From Deltaproteobacteria bacterium (GTDB lineage: Bacteria; Desulfobacterota_B; Binatia; Bin18), in the NCBI GenBank assembly GCA_012271025.1, contig JAAXHF010000347.1:1-5671 (forward strand): a stretch of DNA of 5,671 bases, read 5' to 3'. Positions within the stretch are counted from its first letter, which is position 1; the number at the start of each line of letters is the position of its first letter. The notes below the pieces were generated by a model. The model did no database searches. It saw nothing but the letters and a program-made list of their open reading frames with translations, and had not been told where the DNA came from. Position numbers and translations under genes: made by a program. This document shows, in pieces, positions 4,323 to 5,671 of the stretch.

Positions 4323-5234
4323 ATGGCTGACAGCGCAAATTTTACGGCCGACCCACTATACGCAGGCTGCGACCAGATCACGACGGTCGGCGCCAGGGTG
4401 CTCAACAGCCGACGCGCGTTTCGGGCGCAGTCTCAGCTGGTGTGGGCGGTGCAATGCGCGGGCAGAGCCTATCTGCAACGGCGTTCCGGGCAGCATCGCT
4501 CTGAGCCTAGTCCAGACGCCACTCCCTGGCAGCGGCTCCAGTCGGCCTATGGACGGATCAGGGTGCCGATTCCTGAGGGTCATGCGGCCCGCAGCCGGGT
4601 TGCCCGGCTTGAGGCCGGCGACGCCGCCGACCTTGTCTACATCGGGGTTGAGGATCTGGACGCCGGCGGCCTGGGCTCAAAGTTTGTGGTGGCTTTTTCC
4701 GAGCGTCCGGCTGCGGTCGAAAACCTGCCGTCGCTGGCCAGCCTGCCCGATCACAGCTGGCAACCGGCCGTCCTGCCGACCGACCAGGCGCTGCGCTGGT
4801 TGGGGCCGCCGGCCGAGAGCATCGAAGCCCTGGCCGTCCAGGCGAGTCTGATGTCGATCAACCGTTCCAAAGCGTTTGACCGACAGCTGGGCGTGGCAAT
4901 TGACCAGACCGGAAAGGGCAGACGGCTGTATATGGCGCTCGATCTGCGGATCGACCGCCTGGCGGAGTGGCCCCGCACGCCTGACGAGCCGCTGGTGGCC
5001 TACCACCGGACCGAGCTGTTACAGCCGGACTCCGGCTCACACCTGCACCAACTGCTGCTCGCCCCGGTCGCCAGCCGAGAGTTCTTATGCCGGGCGGTGG
5101 TGCACATTGTGCGGATAGGGCCGCGCCAGGACACGGCGCGGCCGTGGGGGACGATCACCGCCGCCGGGGCAGCCACCAAGCCACAGCGGCTGGACGGGCT
5201 GTTCTTCTACCCGGCACTCGACTTTGTGGCCTGA
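4323..5234 (+). CDS. hypothetical protein, 303 residues, no recognised domain
   Basis: I do not recognise a family. The protein has no signal peptide or membrane segment and reads as soluble. It has a possible alpha-helical N-terminal part (about 20-80, RAFRAQSQLVWAVQCAGRAY), a mixed middle with VYIGVEDLDAGGLGSKFVVAF (around 105-125), and a C-terminal half rich in predicted strands (GRRLYMALDLRI at 199-210; CRAVVHIVRIGP at 256-267; LDGLFFYPALDF at 290-301). A good ribosome binding site, long uninterrupted frame and GC-rich third codon positions support a real gene. It is divergent from the hydrolase, sharing a 170-base control region, and overlaps the end of the monooxygenase gene by 28 bases tail-to-tail. 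Position suggests, but does not show, a role linked to those two enzymes. Confidence 0.72.
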   Translation: MADSANFTADPLYAGCDQITTVGARVLNSRRAFRAQSQLVWAVQCAGRAYLQRRSGQHRSEPSPDATPWQRLQSAYGRIRVPIPEGHAARSRVARLEAGDAADLVYIGVEDLDAGGLGSKFVVAFSERPAAVENLPSLASLPDHSWQPAVLPTDQALRWLGPPAESIEALAVQASLMSINRSKAFDRQLGVAIDQTGKGRRLYMALDLRIDRLAEWPRTPDEPLVAYHRTELLQPDSGSHLHQLLLAPVASREFLCRAVVHIVRIGPRQDTARPWGTITAAGAATKPQRLDGLFFYPALDFVA

Positions 5235-5671
5235 GAGAAATCGGCCGACGCCCGGCCCTTGGTAAACACAAAGCTCTGACCCATGTCGGCCCGTATGTTC
5301 TGCATATGGGTGACGTACTTGGGGAAGCCGCCGTTGTAGTTGCCGTCCTGGCGACGCTGAAACTCGCCCTCGAAGTTGTAATAGCCCGGCGTGCAGTCCT
5401 GGTTGCGGGTCGTTTTGCCGCGGTGTTTGATGACTTCTTGCACCCACCACTCCTCGGCCTCGGGGGTCGGGTCTATGGACTGGTAGCCGTGGCGACGCAC
5501 GTAGTCGACGCAGGCCGCGATATGATCGCCCTGGGACTGGAGCATGTCGGTCAGGTTGAACTGGAACGAGGCCTGGTAGCCACCCATGATGAACAGGTTG
5601 GGATAGCCCTGGGAGTGGATGCCGAGCAGGGTGCGGATGCCGCTGCTGTACTTGTCGGTCAGGTCCAGGCC
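5207..5671 (-). CDS. flavin-containing / Baeyer-Villiger-type monooxygenase, C-terminal part
   Basis: The last 154 residues of an FAD/NADPH-dependent monooxygenase; the 5' end lies beyond base 5671. Counting from the window edge, GYPNLFIMGGYQASFQFNLT matches the place where these enzymes read G-[FY]-PN-[LM]-F-x-x-G-P-x before the final helices that close the FAD domain. EAEEWWVQEV is the usual helix after it, and CTPGYYNFEGE matches the C-terminal CTPGYYNNEG-like stretch of the larger Baeyer-Villiger enzymes rather than the CxSWYxGANxPGK type of cyclohexanone monooxygenase. FAD and NADP Rossmann motifs would lie upstream and cannot be checked. Such enzymes insert oxygen next to a ketone, giving an ester or lactone. 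Its 3' end runs 28 bases into the opposite-strand unknown gene. Family good, ketone substrate unknown. Confidence 0.85.
   Translation of the reverse strand, partial: GLDLTDKYSSGIRTLLGIHSQGYPNLFIMGGYQASFQFNLTDMLQSQGDHIAACVDYVRRHGYQSIDPTPEAEEWWVQEVIKHRGKTTRNQDCTPGYYNFEGEFQRRQDGNYNGGFPKYVTHMQNIRADMGQSFVFTKGRASADFSQATKSSAG

Noticed and set aside
5085..5450. 121-codon minus-strand frame overlapping the monooxygenase end
   Set aside because: Alternative frame of the monooxygenase gene; the chosen frame has recognisable PNLF and CTPGYYN motifs, this one has none.

Overview
The window is GC-rich bacterial chromosomal DNA with tight gene packing, Shine-Dalgarno-led starts and GTAG-headed REP palindromes. 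Luciferase-like (F420/FMN) oxidoreductases, Baeyer-Villiger-type monooxygenases and many alpha/beta hydrolases are typical of large-genome environmental bacteria (Tectomicrobia, Binatota or deltaproteobacteria-like lineages, some actinobacteria). The repeats lean towards a proteobacteria-like genome. This placement is an impression, not a demonstrated assignment.

Layout. (1) Positions 1-2580, plus strand: a three-gene run consisting of the 3' part of an alpha/beta hydrolase, a class I SAM-dependent methyltransferase with an N-terminal winged-helix-like region, and a luciferase-like (LLM) flavin/F420 oxidoreductase. Gaps are 10 and 29 bases, each downstream gene has its own ribosome binding site, and a small hairpin sits between genes two and three. 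(2) Positions 2581-2819: an intergenic mosaic of repeats. It holds an inverted pair of GTAG-REP palindromes (REPIN-like), a second repeat-like element ending in GTCGAAGCA, and a third hairpin element. (3) Positions 2850-3122: a small predicted membrane/coiled-coil protein with no conventional start, followed by a stem-loop and an exact 11-copy heptanucleotide array (3198-3274). (4) Positions 3283-4152, minus strand: a complete alpha/beta hydrolase. (5) Positions 4153-4322: a divergent intergenic region with three short dyads, one shaped like a TetR-family operator. (6) Positions 4323-5234, plus strand: a 303-residue protein I do not recognise. (7) Positions 5207-5671, minus strand: the C-terminal part of a flavin-containing/Baeyer-Villiger-type monooxygenase, overlapping the unknown gene tail-to-tail by 28 bases.

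How the genes may work together. The plus-strand run looks like a small tailoring or catabolic operon (hydrolysis, methyl transfer, flavin/F420 redox) whose substrate cannot be read from sequence. On the right, a Baeyer-Villiger-type monooxygenase close to a serine hydrolase recalls the ketone to ester/lactone to acid route. An unknown gene on the opposite strand lies between them, and the divergent region carries candidate operators. No clear new defence or mobile system is visible. The most unusual material is the non-coding repeat architecture between 2581 and 3282 and the unknown protein at 4323-5234.
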